DNA of 64,000 nucleotides from Pseudomonas jessenii. Lineage in GTDB: Bacteria; Pseudomonadota; Gammaproteobacteria; Pseudomonadales; Pseudomonadaceae. Position numbers and translations under genes: made by a program. Shown piece by piece: positions 62,824 to 64,000 of the stretch (position 1 is the first letter of the stretch; every line of letters begins with the position of its first letter). The notes beneath the pieces were generated by a model. It saw only the letters and a program-made list of their open reading frames with translations, did no database searches and was not told where the DNA came from. The stretch is from positions 124,001 through 188,000 of the forward strand of contig NZ_NIWT01000002.1 in assembly GCF_002236115.1 (NCBI RefSeq), given 5' to 3'.

Positions 62824-63897
62824 TTAATAAATTGGATAGATTCCATCCCTGATTAGTAAACGGGCTTTTTCTGGATGAACTCCGGTTAATACGCCTTCTG
62901 TTGCTTTTACGGCTGTTACGTTAAGGCTTTCGTGAACAATATTTCTGCCTGAAAGGTTATTTTCTCTAAGTGCAGGTCTTATATTTTCTGCTGCATTTTT
63001 CATGTTGTATAAATCCACGTACCTATCTATGCGGTAAGGGAGCGGTGGAGGAAGTTGACTCATTTGTTCATGATTTAGTGTTGAGTAGATTAGTTCTTGA
63101 AGAGTGGGGTTGCGCTTTGTAGTTGTCCATATGCTATGCTCGGTTTTTGTTGATATTGTTGTTTCGTCAGCTATCACGACTTTAGTTCGATAATCATCGT
63201 CGCTCCATTTCCAGGTAGTCAATTCTTGCCAAGAGTTATCAGGTTTAAGTGTTTTCACATTTTTAGCTGTTGTGAATAGCGTTTCAGGTCCGTTTTTATA
63301 GGCGGGTCGAACAGGATTGGTTCCAAAGCGTGAAAAAAACGTGCGAAACAATTTTGTTATAGAAAAATGTCCATTTGGATCGTAACGATTTATTGGATCG
63401 CCTAAACAATAAGCATAGGTATTCAGCCCTCCCTTCCCAAATGGGCTTAAATTATCCGGACTATTAAACCGCATCAAATGCGGATTAAACGCCCGATAGC
63501 CATTTCCCAACAAATAATGCCCGGTCACCGGGTCCAGCCGTTCGCCGTTAAAACCCAGCAGGCTGAGCAAGCCGTTGAGTGCCGGGCGATGGCCATAAGG
63601 GGAGTAAGCGATGGGGGGCGGTTGGAGGCCCTTGTTGACGGTGTGTAATACCGAGCGTTGCAAGTCGGTAGCCAGCAACGTGGTATCGAGTGCGTCGCCC
63701 TCGCGTTGCTGCTGAGCCAATAAAAGGTCGTCGTTTTGAAAAATTGAATGCCTCGTCGCGCCCTGAATTTCGGTCGCCAAGCGGCTTTTGCAGTAAAAAC
63801 GCTGGTGAGCGGGTACATCCGGTTGAAGCTGGCTGATCAGGCGATCCAGAGGGTCATAGCTGTAGCGGCAACGCAGGATGGGTTGTGTGGATTCCAT
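62824..63897 (-). CDS. Orphan Rhs-repeat core protein with toxin-like C-terminal tail
   Basis: A 357-aa protein. Residues about 10-95 contain degenerate Rhs/YD-type sequence (RYSYDPLDRLISQLQPD), and 96-177 the Rhs-associated core with YSPYGHR, LGFNGERLDPVTGHYLLGNG, and the YDPNGH end. Residues ~178-357 form a unique tail, visibly A+T-rich compared with the surrounding genes, in the place where Rhs proteins carry a polymorphic toxin. I do not recognise its activity. Only 21 bases separate its stop from the flhB stop, leaving no room for the usual downstream immunity gene. It has no secretion signal; intact Rhs toxins exceed 1,000 residues, so this is a short orphan or mini-Rhs. The start follows CTGGAGCG. 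Confidence 0.85.
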   Translation of the reverse strand: MESTQPILRCRYSYDPLDRLISQLQPDVPAHQRFYCKSRLATEIQGATRHSIFQNDDLLLAQQQREGDALDTTLLATDLQRSVLHTVNKGLQPPPIAYSPYGHRPALNGLLSLLGFNGERLDPVTGHYLLGNGYRAFNPHLMRFNSPDNLSPFGKGGLNTYAYCLGDPINRYDPNGHFSITKLFRTFFSRFGTNPVRPAYKNGPETLFTTAKNVKTLKPDNSWQELTTWKWSDDDYRTKVVIADETTISTKTEHSIWTTTKRNPTLQELIYSTLNHEQMSQLPPPLPYRIDRYVDLYNMKNAAENIRPALRENNLSGRNIVHESLNVTAVKATEGVLTGVHPEKARLLIRDGIYPIY

Positions 63898-64000
63898 GGA
63901 GGTCGCTCCAGATTCTCAAAGGGAGGGCGATTGAGTATCGGTCGGTCAGTCGCAGGTGGGTACTAGCAGAACTGATAGGTTCAGTAGTCTTTGCGGCGGG

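Noticed and set aside
1..64000. CRISPR arrays, tRNA, rRNA genes, prophage or integrase genes
   Set aside because: No regularly spaced direct repeats, no recognisable structural RNA sequence and no integrase or transposase coding region were seen; the only repeats are REP/REPINs.

Overview
The window reads as a chromosomal segment of a fluorescent pseudomonad (Pseudomonas fluorescens group). The evidence is the combined phhABC/phhR locus, the Pseudomonas-type flagellar gene order (flgFGHIJKL, glycosylation island, fliC-flaG-fliDST, fleQ, fleSR, fliEFGHIJ, hsbA-hsbR-hptB, fliKLMNOPQR-flhB), the FleQ/FleS/FleR regulators, the sigma54 and FliA promoter architecture, and the typical GTAGGAGCGAGC-type REP/REPIN repeats. 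Assignment below the group level is not possible from this sequence alone.

Layout. (1) 1-3,085, minus strand: two small unknown genes at the left edge, then the phenylalanine/tyrosine catabolic operon phhA-phhB-phhC; the divergent regulator phhR (3,470-5,029, plus) shares a control region holding a candidate PhhR box and a REPIN. (2) 5,187-9,262: periplasmic nitrate reductase operon napEDABC with an upstream ANR/FNR-type box and tandem terminator hairpins. (3) 9,465-17,852: flgFGHIJKL (rod, L- and P-rings, muramidase, hook-associated proteins) behind a sigma54-like promoter. (4) 17,969-38,961: a flagellin-glycosylation island of about 21 kb. It has a 1,197-aa multi-domain glycosyltransferase ending in a strong terminator. 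Next comes a CDP-sugar branch (rfbF, rfbG, a 3,5-epimerase, a C-methyltransferase, a DegT aminotransferase, a PglD/NeuD-like acyltransferase, a CmcI-like methyltransferase) and a second large glycosyltransferase of 974 aa. A pseudaminic-acid branch follows (a 32-codon stump of pseB, then pseC, a methylase, pseF, a pseG-pseH fusion, pseI), then a KAS III-like ketosynthase, a Maf-family flagellin glycosyltransferase and a small unknown gene. (5) 39,203-42,832: fliC, flaG, fliD, fliS and a FliT-like gene with FliA-type promoters. (6) 43,004-47,192: fleQ, fleS, fleR. (7) 47,427-62,802: fliEFGHIJ, hsbA-hsbR-hptB, fliK and fliLMNOPQR-flhB; the fliE, fliK and fliL units each start at a near-consensus -24/-12 site. 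(8) 62,824-63,897, minus: an orphan Rhs-core protein with an A+T-rich, toxin-like tail, wedged against flhB.

How it works together. FleQ (class I) with RpoN is expected to switch on fleSR, fliE-J and fliL-flhB; FleR with RpoN the flgF and fliK units; FliA the late genes fliC and fliS. The glycosylation island sits between the hook-associated genes and flagellin, where its products can modify FliC before export. Its two nucleotide-sugar branches suggest a composite glycan: a CDP-linked 6-deoxyhexose that may be both C-methylated and aminated, plus a CMP-nonulosonate of the pseudaminic type. The most notable anomaly is that pseB, the first enzyme of the pseudaminic pathway, survives only as its first ~17 codons, so an intact copy must lie elsewhere or the pathway is altered or dead.
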